Shown here: positions 21,924 through 36,197 of the stretch, in pieces | Position numbering within the stretch: the first letter of the stretch is position 1 | How the letters are laid out: the number at the start of each line of letters is the position of its first letter | NCBI GenBank assembly: GCA_022605955.1 | Contig: JAKCOZ010000003.1 | Location: forward strand, 60,016,179 to 60,080,178 | DNA length: 64,000 nucleotides | Origin: Rallus limicola | Taxonomy: Eukaryota > Chordata > Aves > Gruiformes > Rallidae | Direction of reading: 5' to 3' | The notes under the pieces: generated by a model | Told to the model about the DNA's origin: nothing | The model's database searches: none | What the model saw: only the letters and a program-made list of their open reading frames with translations | Translations under genes and position numbers: made by a program

Positions 21924-22136
21924 ATGACTTCCCTGACCCAGCGCAGCTCCGGCCTAGTGCAGCGCCGGACCGAGGCCTCCCGCAGCGCCGCCGCCGACAA
22001 GGAGCGGGGAGCGGGGGGTGGCCCGGAGGATGAAGGCCGCCGGGACGAATCCGGAGACGACGAGAAGGGCGACTCCAAGGAAACGCGGCTCACCCTCATG
22101 GAGGAGGTGCTGCTCCTGGGCCTCAAGGACCGTGAG
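21924..22136 (+). CDS. GOLPH3: GOLPH3 coding exon 1 (residues 1-71)
   Basis: The start is ATG at 21924 in context GCAGCCATGA (G at -3). It encodes the flexible N-terminal tail starting MTSLTQRSSGLVQRRTEASR. The basic pair R14-R15 lies in the part that in this family contacts coatomer. A low-complexity Ala/Gly/Glu/Asp-rich stretch follows (about 21-50), then the first helix of the folded GPP34 domain (TRLTLMEEVLLLGLKDRE). The exon ends in GAG before GTGCGG (22137), phase 0. The tail differs most from mammals, as expected for a disordered segment. The open frame continues past the donor to 22175 but that part is intron. Confidence 0.97.
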
Positions 22137-25100
22137 GTGCGGCCGCGGCGGTGGGGCTGGGGCGGGCCGAAGTGAGGGGCGCTGGGCAGTGAGTGGTTGA
22201 GGAGTCCCCGGGGGCGAGGGGTCTGGGAAAGGGGCGCCTGGGGGCGTACTGGTTAGTCGGGGGCCTGAGTGATGTTAGGGTGCGGATGGGACGTGGGCAA
22301 AGGCACTGCTGGGCGAGTGTTGCTGCGGGTTCGAAGCAGAGGCGTTGCTGCGGACGGGGACGGATTTGCTGTAGGTAGGGCCGCCTGCTAGAAGAAGCTC
22401 TGGGTTTTGGAGGAGGTGGGAAAGGTTTGGGGTGCGGGGGGGAGCCTGGCAGAGTTTCTGTTGCCCATTTTGGATGTGAGTTTCGCAGGGGGAGGCTAAC
22501 ATCTCTAGCGTCTGAAGGAATGCAGTGTAGGAGTCGGGGGAAGATGGGGACCTGGTGATTAGGACTAGGGCTTCTAGCCAGCGTTAACTTGCAGGCCTGG
22601 GTAGACCTGTAGTAGTTATGCTACTACAACTTACCAGTGGCTCTAATGAAAACGACTTGTTTACTCCAATCTATTATGTTAGATACTACACGTATGATAC
22701 TTACAGGGTTCTCAGGTGCTTTAGGATGCTAGGTAACATTTCCTACTAAGACTTTTCAGACTATTGCATGAGAAAGTTCGTTAAAATTGCAGGAGATACA
22801 TGGGACAAAAGCAGGCCTTGAGTAATGAGGAGTGTGGCAAAATGAGGAAATGGCACGATTGTATAATTGCCTGTTTTTACCGAATCTATAGGTTAATTGT
22901 TCCTCATCATACTGTGAGTGTGAGTTGTTAAGGAAGGTGTACTTCTGCCAGTGTGTCAGACTTCTCTTTTGTTTGAAAGAGGTAATTGATAGAAAAATTC
23001 TGCACACTGCAGGATGACAGTCCTAATGGGGTAACAGTTTGATTAGATGTGCTGTATGGTGAAGTGTAATATGTCTTTATTTCAGGTAGAAGTTATGATG
23101 TGGATTTAATTAAACAATTTGTCCTTTTTTTTTTTTGTTTGGTTTTTGTAGTGTTAAGCAAATAAATCAAGCCAGTTCATTGATTTGTGTGGAAGTCTTT
23201 GAAAACTGCATGTTCGTGAGAACATGATTAATAGGGGAAAGGAAGCTCCCAAGTTGTATGTTCTGTGATAGCTCATTGCATCTAAAATAAACTTGCTGGT
23301 TGATAATGGATAGGTTAAGGAGTAGTTTTCCTGGTTAACATTGTTGTGGTTTTGGGGTTTTTTTTAATGCATGTGGATATACCTGATACAATAACATATT
23401 TTATTTCTCTCTCACGTTGTGTGTTTTAGGCCATATTCTTTTAATCCCGTTTTTTTGGATGGACCTTGCCATGACACCCTGATAAACTCGGTAGATAATC
23501 ACACTGATGTGTGGATCTCCTGTGGGAGTGAAGACTCGTGCATATGTACATTTTTCTTTCTATACATATGAATAGTTGCAGAAAAGTGAGTTAGGTGTGA
23601 CAAGACAGGTATCTGGTGGGATTGCCTAGGAAGTCTTGCCTTGAGGAAGGTGGTATAAACGTGATGATCTCTTTACCCAGGATTGTGTGCTAAACCTGCT
23701 AATTTTTGGGCCTTAGGCTGTAATGATTTTGTAGGTTGGAAGCATTCTGTCTAGAAAGATACATGGTACAAGTCTTCCTAGTATATCAAAAATTAATAGT
23801 TAACTTTGGGCCAAAAAATCCCACTCTGCAGTGGTGTGCATGAAAATTACAAATCATCTACCTTAGCTAAGTGCAGCAGTGGCACACACTGCAAATAATA
23901 TTTCTTTGTAGGGGAAAAAGGATTGATTACAATGGCACAGGTATCCATAACTCCCATGGGATTTTCCAGTTGACACATCAGATAAGACAATGATAATGCC
24001 ATCTCTAGGCTTGGGGGGGGAGGATAGGGCTTAGGTGCAGAAACTGTAGCATGCAATGTTTTTGAGATTCATTGGGCATGAATCACTAGGGTTTGTGTTG
24101 TGGTTTGGGGTTTGCTTTTACCCCCCCCCCACCCCCCATACAAGCTGTGCGTAGGCAAGGTGCGTGAGGTGTTGCACACAAGGCAGAGGCAGGTATGTGA
24201 GCTATAAGCCTATTTGAAACTCAGTAAATTTAAAGCTGCTGTGTCCTGCCTGTTCATTCCAACAGGATAAAGTAATTTAATGTTGGGTCTAAAATAAATA
24301 AATCATATTTGAAAATGGAGTATGACTTGGTCAAAGCACATGTTTCCTTAAAAATATCTTTTGTCTCAGAGAAGTCACTGATAACTTTAACTTTTGGTCT
24401 TCAGGGTAATTTTTTTTTGTAATGCTAAACACTGGTGAATATGGCTTAACACCTTGTAAGTTGTATGCAATACACTTTATGTGTAAGAAGCTGCCATTTG
24501 CAATTTTTAAGTGTAAATGACAGCTCCTTTACTCTTAGGAGAGATTTTCTTCAAGAAGGTTCAAGCAGTAGTGGATTGAGTTCAGTGTTTGTAGGAGGTT
24601 GTTATATGTTTATGTGAATCCTCTTTTGAGGACAGTGTGAGATGGTAACAACCACAGCAGAACTTTTGAGTTGCAGCCTGGTTGTTACTGTAATATGGGT
24701 TCAGCCCTGAAACATAGGCAGCACACTTAATAACAATCCTGTTCTTAGTGCTGGAATACAGTTAACTACGTTCACACATGCTTCCAGGACATAACTCCCC
24801 CCTGCCCCGTTAGCCCCTTCAGCCTAGTTAAATTATACTGGCTGTATGTGTACTGGTTGCTCTTTTCTACTAATGGTTCTTCTGCCATTTGTATCTTCAG
24901 TGTGTACATAACTCTTCCTGTATTCTAAGGTCAAGATAGGTTGTAAGAAATATGTGCTGAAATATGCACACTTGCGTAACAAGGCAGATGCAGTGTCCTT
25001 GGAGGAGCAGGTAATATACTGGAACAGAGTACATTATTAGAATTCTTTGGGGAGCATCACAAGAACACCTCTGCTTATTTGGAAGCCTTTCAGAAACATG

Positions 25101-28100
25101 GCTGGGAAAGGGAGTTCATCTACTTAGAGTAGAGCAATAACTTGTTGCTATAGGAATAAAAAAATACTCACTGAAATAAAATACTTTGCTGTATTAAGTC
25201 AAAAATAGTCTTGCAGTAGGATATGTCAAAGCCACACTAAAAGGGAGGTTATTCTGTAGAACTGCTGAAGTGTGTGAGGTCATCAGTCCCAAAAGAAGGG
25301 AGTGACAACTATTATATGTTAGCTTATTTATGAAGGACAGCTAAAAGATGAGTAAAGGACAGCAAAGAGATGAGTACAGGCCAGTTTGTTCATTACAGCT
25401 CTTCCAGACATCTTGTAACTCAGTCCCATAGAAAGCTGAGAGGTTGCTAGATGGCTGTGCCTTCTGACTGATGCTCCATTTAAGTTTTTTGTACTTGTAG
25501 GGTTGGGGTTTTTTTTCTTCTTTCTGTAATTCCCTCGGTACACGCTGAGACTCTGTTCTTATACAACAATGCACACAGTGTACCACAGCTAAACAAAAAA
25601 AACAGCTATAGAGACGTGGCACCTACTAAGGTAAAAATATTTGATTTATAATTAAGTCCTTATTGGCTGAAAGAGAACTCAGGTGAAATGTGCTGAAATA
25701 ATGGTCATGTACTGCAGTCTACTACAACAGTAAACATTTCAGGCTTTATTACCCTTCCTTTGGTAAGACTTAAATGTAATTTGTTAGAGTGAAGTAAGGG
25801 TAAATAACTTCATTAGGTAGAGAAATTAAATCTTTGCTCTTCATGTTTGGCCTTCAGAAACTGCATTTATTGCTGTATATTTAATGTTGCAGCATAACTT
25901 TTTGTCCATATAGTTTATGTGAAAGGCCTACAGCTTATATTTTTCCATGTATGGAAGTGAGTTATTAGGGAGCTAGTTTGCCTGCTTCAGTTGTGTTGTT
26001 TTATGTCTTTTTTTTTTTTAATCTTGTTAGTCTTTTTGGGTTTTCTCGTATTTAAAAAAAAAAGTTGCAACAGTCTGAATGTAAACTAAGAAGTTCTGAA
26101 GTTTTACTGGAATATTTTTGATAGAGTTCAGAGAAACATGTAGAGGCGTCTGCTGGGAATTTGCATTTCAGTCGAAGAGTGACGTATGACTCTGTTAAAC
26201 ACTTGACAAAGACATTCTTTTTCTCATATGTCCAGGGCCTAATAACAACAAAGTGTGTAATGTCTGTGATGAAAAATTCTTCCTTTCATAGTTGCCTACT
26301 TTTTTTGCCCTTTTTAAAATCTCATATCCATATGTAAATTGGAGGCTAGCTGGAGGTAGGAGGTGGAGGAGGTGTAGTACCCACATTCTGCACTGTCCAA
26401 GATGCAGTGAATGTTTCTTTACCGTGCTGCTGAGTAAACCCTACCTTTGGACTCTGAAGAACGTGCTGATTTGGAGGCAGCATTTTGTATACGGTTGGCT
26501 TTGTGTTGAAATGATGGTGTTCATGGTTCTGCATGCAACTAGAGTGGCTATCCCTGCTCTTTATACATGGTTAATCTGTATGAGTGTAGCTCCTTCCTTC
26601 ATGATAAGCTGTGCAGTTAGGACAAAGACAAAGCCTTTCCAGTGATGCTTCTCCATTTTTCAAAGTGCTCTGAAACAATGATTTAACTAACTCTTCTTTC
26701 CTTATAGCAAACTGTTTGATTTTAAAAATTGCATGAATAAAGTATTACTGTTAATTGCTATGAGAGAAATAATAATAGGACTCAAAACTAATGTTTTAAA
26801 TTAAAGTGGTGTTATTTTAGATGTTTTTTGCTTCTGAAGTAGTTCAATTTGTAAAGCAATGTGTAACAGGGTGCCTTTGCAAGTGTAAATTGACCAGGTG
26901 AAGTGTTGCAGGGTGTATATTCAAGAATGACTTTATTAAAGAGCACATAATTATTAGAGAGCACACATTCACTTCTGTATTGCATTGCTAGGGGAAGGGG
27001 AAGCTGAAGTAAAAGTATCTGGAGTAAATGTGTGGCTTGGTTTGCCCTGCACGGGCAGCATTTTCAATCTGTTTTCTCATTGCTTTCAGTAAAGAAAGAA
27101 AAACAGTAGTCAACTTACGTACCACTTCTACCAGCTTGCAAACAGATCTTGGATAAATTTATGTTCTTCATTAAATATTCATAAAACATAACTGTAGAAT
27201 GACTTAACTTAAACTTTTCAGTCTTACATTGCAAAGTTAGATATAAAAGAGCACACAACTGTTCTCTAAGTGTGCTGCTTGAAAGCCCAGGTGAGTAGGA
27301 GCGCGAAGGTATGTGGTACTGTGACTAAGCTGTTAGTCTGAGTATTATGCTTGTTAAGTCTTCTCCACCTCCCTCCTATTGCATTTGAGCCCTTTTTTCT
27401 TTGTTTTTTTCCCCCTGTTTGAGTGGATCTTGTGAGCTACATCTTTGAAATTGGAGAGGTGTTACATGCCTAGCCATTCTATGAAGTGTCTGTGTCACAG
27501 GATGTATTCATCACACTGAGAAATTAGTCTGTCGGGCATTTTGCATATCTCTGTCACTGATACACTTTTAAGCACTTGTAACCTGCTTATTGCTCTACAC
27601 TCTAGTCATCTGCCTTTATGGTCTTACTAGATAGCATCGTGTAATACTCTTCTATTGTTTACAGGGTCCTTAACTGCCAGGCTAGGTGTCTTTTGTACAT
27701 GGACTGTACTGTGAAGGTTCTGTTTAGCCAGTCATTATTGTACCACACAGCACACTGCACTTTTTAGTTCAGTAGACGCTTGATTTTACTTTGTCACTTC
27801 CAAGTTTTAAAGGCTCTACCTTGAGAGGGGCATTCCTTCCATGTTATGTTGCAGTCTCCTTCTGCATTGTGCAGTGGAGAAAGTTGTAATAGTTACTGGC
27901 CAGGCTGAGGTAAATGTCAGATGGATGTTTGATCTATACTTAATCACTTGCAAAACACTTAATAGAACTGCTTTGCCTGTGCTGGATATGTAAATGGAAC
28001 TACTGCTACAGCAGCGTCTGCACTCAGCAGCTGAGGCTTCCAGTTTGCAGTTAGTACCTGTTGAGTACTAAGTGTAAGAACTTGTTCCTTTCAGAGTAAG

Positions 28101-30860
28101 AACAGTGTAATGACAGAGCGTTTTTAAATTGACAGCTCTGGGAAAAAAGGTAGGAGAGAGGAATAGCTGTTCTGTTCGGAGGCAGATACAATATGTACGT
28201 AAGAATTCTGTGCCTGGAACATGGAATTCTAGTTTTAACGTGGCCTAGTTCAAATTTCCATGTATAGTTTAGTCAGCCAGTATTAGACCTGCTTTGCTTG
28301 TATTAGATGGACACCCCGGGTCAGGTTTTTCATTTTAAGTGAAGAGTACTGAACCTGTCTCATCCCAGACAGAGTTACTTTTCTTCATAGTAGCCAGTAT
28401 GGTGCTATGTTTAACATTTTTGACCAAAACAGTGTTGATAACACGTCCCCATTTTATCTGTTGCTGAACAGTATTTATGCAGTGCCAAGACGGATGTTTC
28501 TCACTGTGCCCACCCCCTCAGTGAGTAGGTTGGGGTGTGCAAGAGGCTAGAAAGAGGGACAGATCAGGAAGATGACCCTGCTGCCCAAAGGGGTATTCCA
28601 TGCTGTAAAGTGTTATGGTCTGCAGTAAAAAAATGAGGTAGGGGGGTACGTGGCTGTTCCTGTGCAACAGGCTGCTTGTAGGAGGTGGTGAGTGTTTTCT
28701 ATCACTTAGTTTTGGTTGGCTTGTTTGGTTTTTCCCTTCTATTCTTCCTGTTCTCTCCACCCATTCTGGTGGGAGAGCATTTATGTGGGACTTAGCTGCC
28801 AGACAGGGTCAGCCTACCACTAGGGGACACTAAATGTATGCAATGTTTGTGTCCTAAGCATCTGATGGTTATATCTAGGCAGGATGTGAGCTGTTTTTCT
28901 GATCCTACTGTATTTGCTTACTGCTAGGGGAAGACTTGGGCTTTGAGTCAAATATCTGATGTGGAGGATTTAAGCACCAGTTCTAATGAAACATTTCTTT
29001 CAAATGGCAGATTTTATGCTGTTGTGGTTTAGCTTCAGCTAGCAGCTGAGCCCAGAAATAAATTCACAGGTGATGGATAAAATTAATAAAATCTTTATTT
29101 TGCAATAAGTAAAGGAATAGAGGTTGGACCCTGATGGAAGGAGACTTTGCAACAGCAGTGCAAATAATTTGGGTCATTACTGCATGTGCATGCCCTTCAT
29201 CATGCTGAAAGTTAGGCTTCTAAGTTTGAATTTTCATTCCTAAAGACTCGAAGTGTTGATTTGTTTAGGGGTCTAGTCAGGCTTCTGCAGTGTGCATGTA
29301 TGTATTGCCTTCTCTTCACCAAATTGCATTTGTTTATTCATTTTGGTGAAGAGACGTGTCTATGTAATGTCTACAGGTGCCTGAAAATCTGGGCAGTAGC
29401 ATTTGGCTTTAGTTCTTCCAGAAGTTGTCAGCAGTTTCTGTTTGTTAATTATTCTTAAAAGGAGTGGTAGGTTAATCAAACACCCAGCAGGTTTGTTGTC
29501 AACAATACTGTGATTTGTTGAATACCTGTGCTTGCTTTCCAAAAGTATTTCTAGTGTTTGGCTGTCAGAACACTAGAAAACAAAAGTTCTGCAGAATTGT
29601 GGAGGATTTTCCTCTTCTGTTTTGTCTTATAGCTCCATAAATGAGAGAAGAGATTGAAGCTATTATTGAAGAGTCTAAGCAAGACTGTAACCCTGAACAT
29701 TATATTTTCATCTGAGTGTGAATAAGCTGGGGTGAGACCACACAGTTCCTTGCCAGGGGAAATTGATTGTAGTCTTGCCAGAGAATGCTTCCAGAGAAGC
29801 TGAATTCGGTTTTGTTTTTTAATCTGTCTGGCATTGTGCAGTACTGTAGTGTCACAGGGTAGAAGATTTAGTTAGAAGTGATAAATCTATAGCTGTTAGA
29901 ATAAATTGATAAGTGCTTATTGAATGTATATTGGAAAGTAATAGAGAATCTCTAGTCATGACAACACATGCATAATTTGACCATGTCTGCTTTTCTTGTT
30001 TGAGACTTACTGACAGCTGCAGCTTCTGTGCTGTGGTTACACTCCTGTTCAGGTAGATTAAGTTACAATAATGTGAACTGGAAAGAAAACAGATCTTTTA
30101 GATCTCCCAAACATTAAAGTGGATCAAGTCATAAAAGATGATACCTGTGGGGAGAGCAACCTAATTTTACCTTGAGGGTTCAAATAATTTTGATCATTCC
30201 AGCCTGTCCTCAATGAATGTTGCAATGGAGCTTTTCCTTTTTCTGTTCTTTCATCTTGTTTTCTATTCTTTGCATCATTTCCCCCCCAGCTTCTTGTAAG
30301 TATATTTAATTATGCTGGTAAAAAGACTTTTAATTAATTCTTACTGGAGTTCAGGGTGCTGTATATGCTTGCATTCTGTTTAAGGTTACTTTAATAGCTG
30401 AATTGGAGCTTTAAAGAAATCTTTATCAGGACCTACTTGAGGAGGAGCAAATGCTGGCTGGCTGCACAAAAGAATGCAAGGGCTTCTAATTATCAGAATA
30501 GACTTAGATCTTGTAGTATTGACCAGCTTTTCTATGTGTTACAGAGAGCTTGGAAAAGTTTGTGGATTTTAAATTTTGTATTCATTTTTGAGACCTTTTT
30601 GCTTAGTTTTAGGTGTGCTGGAAGGAAAAAAACTTGGATTTTTTTTTTCCTAAATGTACCTTATTTCTAATATAAGAAGTCCCTACTCTGAAAAAGGATG
30701 TGATTGAAGCTTTTTTGGTTTGGCTGAAAAAGTCAGATATGAGATTTGTTGGACAAATACTTTCTAAGATATGGTCAGTATTAAATTAAGCACATATAGC
30801 ATCAGTCTGGCTGATTTCCACCCCCTTCAAGAGGTTCAGAAAATTGTACTGGTGACTCTT
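22137..30860 (+). other. GOLPH3: GOLPH3 intron 1, first part
   Basis: It opens with the GC-rich end of the CpG island, then is AT-rich. A C10-A-C6 run is at 24121-24137. A possible short LTR fragment is at 29020-29058. No other exon was recognised. Confidence 0.8.
29020..29058 (+). repeat. possible LTR 5'-end fragment
   Basis: TGTTGTGGTTTAGC followed by an 'agctgagccc' block resembles the start of avian ERVL/ERVK LTRs. The match is short and does not extend, so it may be chance. Confidence 0.25.
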
Positions 30861-31530
30861 TATAGAATAATGTGAGGGGGATCTGTGGGTCCTGGTGGGA
30901 AGCAGGATGACCATGAGCCAGCAATGTGCCCTCCTGGCTAAGAAGGCCAATGGCATCCTGGGGTGTGTAAGAAGGTGTAGGGTTAGTAGATCAAGAGAAG
31001 CTCTTCTGTCCCTCTGCACTGCCCTGGTGAGGCCACACCAGGAATACTGTGTCCAGTTCTGGGCCCCTCAGTTCAAGAAGGACACAGAACTCCTTGAAAG
31101 AGCCCAGTGCAGGGACACCAAGATGATGAAGGGAGTGGAACACCTTATGAGGAGAGGCTGAGGGAGCTGGGTCTCTTTAGCATGGAGGAGACTGAGGGGT
31201 GGTGACCTTACTAAAGTTTATAAATATGTAAAGGATGAGAGTCAGGAGGATGGAGCCAGGCTCTGCTCAGTGATGGCAGTGACAGGGCATGGGGCAGTGG
31301 GTGCAACTGGAGCAGAGGAAGTTCCATGTGAATATAAGGAGGAACTTCTTCACTGTGAGGGCTGGGACAGGCTGCCCAGAGAGGCTGTGGAGTCTCCTTC
31401 TCTGGAGACATTCAAACCCTCCTGGATGTGTTCCTGTGGGATTTAGCCTGGGTGACCCGGCTCTGGCGGAGGGGTTGGACTAGATGATCTTTTGAGGTCC
31501 TTTCCAACTCCTAATGTTTTGTGATTCCTA
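30861..31530 (+). mobile_element. CR1 LINE, 5'-truncated, in intron 1
   Basis: The frame 30895-31161 reads ALLAKKANGILGCVRR then LVRPHQEYCVQFWAPQFKKDTE, the C-terminal RT-associated part of CR1 ORF2. The ORF2 end and 3' tail follow in other frames. The copy ends at 'ggtcctttccaactcc...ttttgtgattcc' near 31530. It is in the same orientation as GOLPH3 and is inactive. Confidence 0.95.
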
Positions 31531-34500
31531 AATAAAATGCTAACTTTTAAGAGGGTGTTTTTGCTATCTAAAATATCCATAAACTTAAAACAGTAACTCA
31601 GTTACTGACTTTGGTCTGCTTATAGTTACATTATGACGAAGAAGAGAGATACTTACCTACAATCATGGTTAGCAATTTTTCTCATCAGCAATTTTACTTT
31701 TTAGCCAAAAGATTAGGAACCACAGAATGATGTAAAAGCATCAGAAGTGGACATTGACTTACTCTTCTTTGTCTCCTCCTGCCACTATCTGCTGGTATCT
31801 CCATTTCATTGTACGACTCTACATAGAGTATCCAAGAGAATGTACTGTTTCTGTTGTAGAAGGATTCTGATGATAGGTGGATAGAGAATTCATAAAATTA
31901 AGTTTTTGAGACAACAGAAAGGATTAAAATTCCATGCTACAATATATTTTATAATAAAGTAGGTATTTGCATTATCCTTTCTATACATACTGCTTATATT
32001 TTGCCTTTTTTAGATTTGTGAACAGTTTTAAGGATATGTGTTTATATGAGTTCTTTATGAGACTTCAACTGCTTTCAAAAGTTCAAAGTAGTATTATTAG
32101 TTGTAGAGACTACACAAAGGAAACAATGTAATAAAATGGTTCCACTTTTTCTGGGGGGAATATGATAGCCCTGTGCTTCTAAATCATCTTGCTCATATTC
32201 TTAAAATAGTGTCAACAGTCATAGCTGTGAAGCAGATAAAAGTTGTAAAGTTGCTTGCGGTGGATTCTTACGTTGGAGATGCAATGCCATCTTTGACATG
32301 AAAACTGAGGCAGATGAAAATTTTAACTGACTTTAACTTGCTGCAGTGCACCTGGCAGTATATATATTGTTATTCCTTTCCCCTCTGCTCTCTCCAGCTG
32401 TCTTTCCTTAGATCCCAAAATTACTACTTCAGAGAGGAGCTCCTTGATTAAAAAAGTGAGAGTTCTGTCACAATTGCGTTCAGGTTCCTTGTGAAATACA
32501 ACTCGCCACAGCCCGTATCTTGAGATCAGTTGCCTCTGCCTGCCTTTTGCAGCAGGTTTCAGAGAGGCGACAGGTGATGATTTGGATTGTTAGTTCTGTG
32601 TGTGCTTTGTGCTGGTTAATAATAGGCTGGTAGGCATATCTGAAAGAACTTGCTGCTACTTCAGAGAGATGGAAAGGGATGCTATTGCTGTGCTGTCAGA
32701 TCTAAATAATATAACTTTGAATCTATGATGATCAAGGTAGTCATTGCTGAGGACCAGTATAGGGAGCTGGAGGTAGTGATGAATATAGTGCATGATACCT
32801 TATGCATTAAGCATTTCATATTTTCAAAGCAAATTTTGCTCATGAATGGCTTCAGTATAGGTAGCCCAATATAGTAAGATTATTTTTTGAGCTTTTTATC
32901 ACAATGGCTAAGTGAATAGTTCTATCCATCACTATTTAGGTTGTGAACAGCATTCAGGTTTTGAAAGCAGTTTGTTCCTTGAAGAGTGGGTTGTCACAGA
33001 AAGGGATGCTCTTGCCTTTTGCTATCTGTCCAAACCATGTTTTTTTCCCTTTCCCATGTTACCTCTGAAACTTGTTCACATACTTGGTGAATTGGGTGAA
33101 GGGGTTGACCATTAGCTTTCAGACAGACCAGTTCCTCATCTAGCTGACTACAGAACTGCTGCTGCTGTGGGCTCAAAAAGAGAACAGTGATCTGCTTTCG
33201 TGGGCTGAAAAAATACTTTGTCTTCAGCAGCAGTTCAGGTTTTGTTGGACAGCGTTCTTAGGTTTACCCCTAAAATGGCTACAAATTAAGTTATAGAGGG
33301 GGACATACCTTCTCAAGGAATGTGGTTTTTTGCAAGGTTAAAGTGACACTTGATTTGAAAGGTCACTAAAACTGAAATGAGTCTCTCAGTGGAAGGATAA
33401 TTAAAGTGGTGTTCGGAAAGTAGTAGTTTGAAAGAGCTGATTATGCTGGGGAAGGAATTAAACATTGGGATGTCATTTTGTCCTCAGCTTTATTTCTTGC
33501 TTTTTTTCCCCTGGTGTTTGTCTCTTGCCACTTAAAGTACCTTTAAGAAAAGATACCTGAATTTATATTTAGACGTGAGTCTCTGTCTTGATGTAACCTC
33601 TGAAAGTGAGTGTGCAGGTGTTGTTTCCTCGTGACACATGCAGTGTAAAAGTTGAAGTAGGCAGGCCTTTTGCCAATTATACTTTGCCATGTCAAAACCA
33701 CCTCTAGTGTAATTTATGCCAGGAGACTACACAATTTAGCTTGCCCAATGCTACAAGTTACCTGAACTTGACTTTCAAAGCTATTGGTGGGGGGGCGATT
33801 CCTCAGCAGTCCACACTTGGGTCTGTCCATGCACCTCAGGCTGTGTATCTGTTGGCAGTTGTTTCTTTATCTCATCTGAAAAGCAGAACTGAATCTTGTA
33901 AGTTTTACAGGTCTCCAAACTATATTTTTTTAATGCTGATGTGTAAATTTGGTGAGGGTAACTAATGAGACCTGGAGATAATTGCCCTTAATAACTTCCC
34001 AGGATGTTATTGAGCACAGAAGCACAGAATGTTTTCCAGTATGTTTGTCGTCTGTGGTTTTTGAGAGGGTACCATAAATACAGTCTGCTGCACATGGGAA
34101 AGAATAGATCACGAGGAAGAAACAACTGTTTGGGAAAGCTGCATGTTTGTGTGTAAACAAAGCAATAGGTTTGTGTATCAGCTTTCATATTGCTACCATC
34201 AACACTATTTGAATGGCATCCATGCAGAAATAATGGAAGTAAAGCAAACTCTAGCAGAGTTTTCAGGAAGTCTAGTTTTTCTGTGTTTCAGCATTGAAGT
34301 AGAGAGTAGCGATGGCTGAAACTCTTCCTCTGAAATACTCTTCAAATGGAAAAACCTGTAAAGTCAGAATTTACTGTTTGCTGAAGTGAAAGCTTTCTTT
34401 AACCTGGACTGTGCCTCCTAGCTGAGAAACTGTAATATTAGGGATTTCCTGTTGTCTTGATAGACTATCATATATATTTCCTGGGAACTGGAACTTTCAC

Positions 34501-36197
34501 ATTTATAGCTAGGAGCCATAATTGTTGATTTTGGCTTTCTAGTACTTTCCATGTTGGCCTAGTCCCTCAGAAGGGTAGAAGTGCAGAAACTGCATTCTTT
34601 ACTAAAGTTTTGAAGTATTTCTGTTTGTGTCTGTTATAAAAGAAGTATTTGGCGTTTCCTGAGAACAGGAATTCTGGGGTTTAGGTAGCTGTAGTGATGT
34701 TTCTCCTTCAGAAGTGTCCCCTTTAACTGTTTGGTTTATTTCAGTTTGGTTACCATAGATCTTTTGTTTTGCTTTTAAGTATAGGGTGCTAGTTGAGGGT
34801 TTAAGGACTATTATTAACTCTAAATATAAAATTAAAAGCTTTTAGAAATACAGACTGGGGCAGCATCACATGCATTATCCCAGGGAAACTCTGCTGTTCT
34901 GATTCTTCATAAATATAAATTGACTCTTTGTCAGGGCCAAGACTTTGACCTAACACTGACCTTTAATACTGATTATGAGTCTGTGTGTATCTGGAGGGGG
35001 GCCTGTTGTTGCTACAGTAAAGAAATAACTTTGCTTTTTGATGAACAGGCTATTGTAACCTTCAGTTGTCTTCATGGACTATTGCATGGCTTTATGATGC
35101 TTTTAAAAAAAACTTAAAATGCTGATTTCCATTTGCCATTGCTCTGTGGTCTGCAAAGTAATCTATAATAGCTTGAAACTCACTGGGCTAGATCAGGGGG
35201 TACACTGGCAGCTACAGTCTATGCTGTGCTCTAAGAGGTTCTGAAAACAGGTGGTCTTAACCAAGTAACTTAAACACTTTTCTTTTATTAACGTGTATGT
35301 CTTGAAGCCTCAAGTTTGGAACTATGCAAGTGCTGCTTTTCTTTTCCTTTCTTCTGAATCTGAGAGATGTTAATGGATTTTTCACTCTTCCCCATGCTTT
35401 TGTGTGCCTTTTTTGTTTTCCCCTCAGTCTGTGCTAGGTGGGGTTGTTGCTTCCCCATTTGGAGTTGACTGAAAAATAGGAGACAGAATGTATATTTCTG
35501 TGGTGAGAAGGCATTTTCAGTAACTCCTACATGTAAAACAAAGTGTGTTAAGTGAAGGATTATTTGGACTTGTGTGAATCTCTTGTAATAATTTTATGAC
35601 AGCAGTTTGTTTTTAAAAGAACTTCACTCTGTAATTCATTCAAATAATTTGTGTCAATATTTGTGTGTCTGTCCATGTAAAATGGCACCTGCAATTGAAT
35701 TGGGGTGGGGTTTTTTTGGTGTGGTTTTTTGCACTGATACTGCTGGATGGCTTTAATCTGCACTTGGGAACAGAAAATACTGTGGTGTCTTTGGGTGGAG
35801 TTTTGCCTGGAAGCTGAGTAAAGCAATGTGAGAGGTAACAACTGAATGACTGCTCCATGAAGGTTGGCTGTTATGTACTTAAAGCAGCATTGATTGTATA
35901 CATTTGCTAACATACTTGGGGGTCCTTGCCAAATACCTTCAGGTGGTCTGGTCATGTTGGAATCTTCTCATTCTTGTTTTTTACATACTGTAGCAAATTG
36001 TATCAGTCACTACTTCAGTTTCTTTTCGGATCAGAGATGGAGAAAGTGGCGTCCTAGCTATTGCCTTTTTTTAAAAAAAGGTCGTGGGTTTTTTTAAATC
36101 TTTAAAAATCTCAAGTAGCGGATTTTAAATATTCAGAAATCAGTGTGTTCTGTACAAGTATACACTTCAGTACTTCTGCAGCAGCTCTTACTCTGTC
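31531..36197 (+). other. GOLPH3: GOLPH3 intron 1, middle part
   Basis: AT-rich unique-looking intron with several T-rich tracts. No exon or repeat was recognised. Confidence 0.7.

Larger units (their letters stand above)
21420..22260 (+). promoter_or_regulatory. GOLPH3: CpG-island promoter of GOLPH3
   Basis: The base composition switches sharply from AT-rich to very GC- and CpG-rich at about 21420 and returns after about 22260. The island spans the 5' untranslated region, coding exon 1 and the start of intron 1. No TATA box is placed well for the start codon, which fits a broad housekeeping-type promoter. The exact start of transcription cannot be read from sequence; a site near 21650-21700 is plausible because of the YY1 motif. 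Confidence 0.85.

Noticed and set aside
21393..22126. Several Ala/Gly/Arg/Pro-rich open frames on both strands around the promoter
   Set aside because: Stops are rare in CpG-island DNA in all frames; only the 21924 frame splices into a known protein.
24121..24137. C-rich run as a functional four-strand structure
   Set aside because: A single C10-A-C6 run; an ordinary simple repeat explains it.
24953..25013. Exon-like stretch in intron 1 ending in CAG/GTAATA
   Set aside because: Only about 24 codons, no clear upstream acceptor tract, no recognisable protein.
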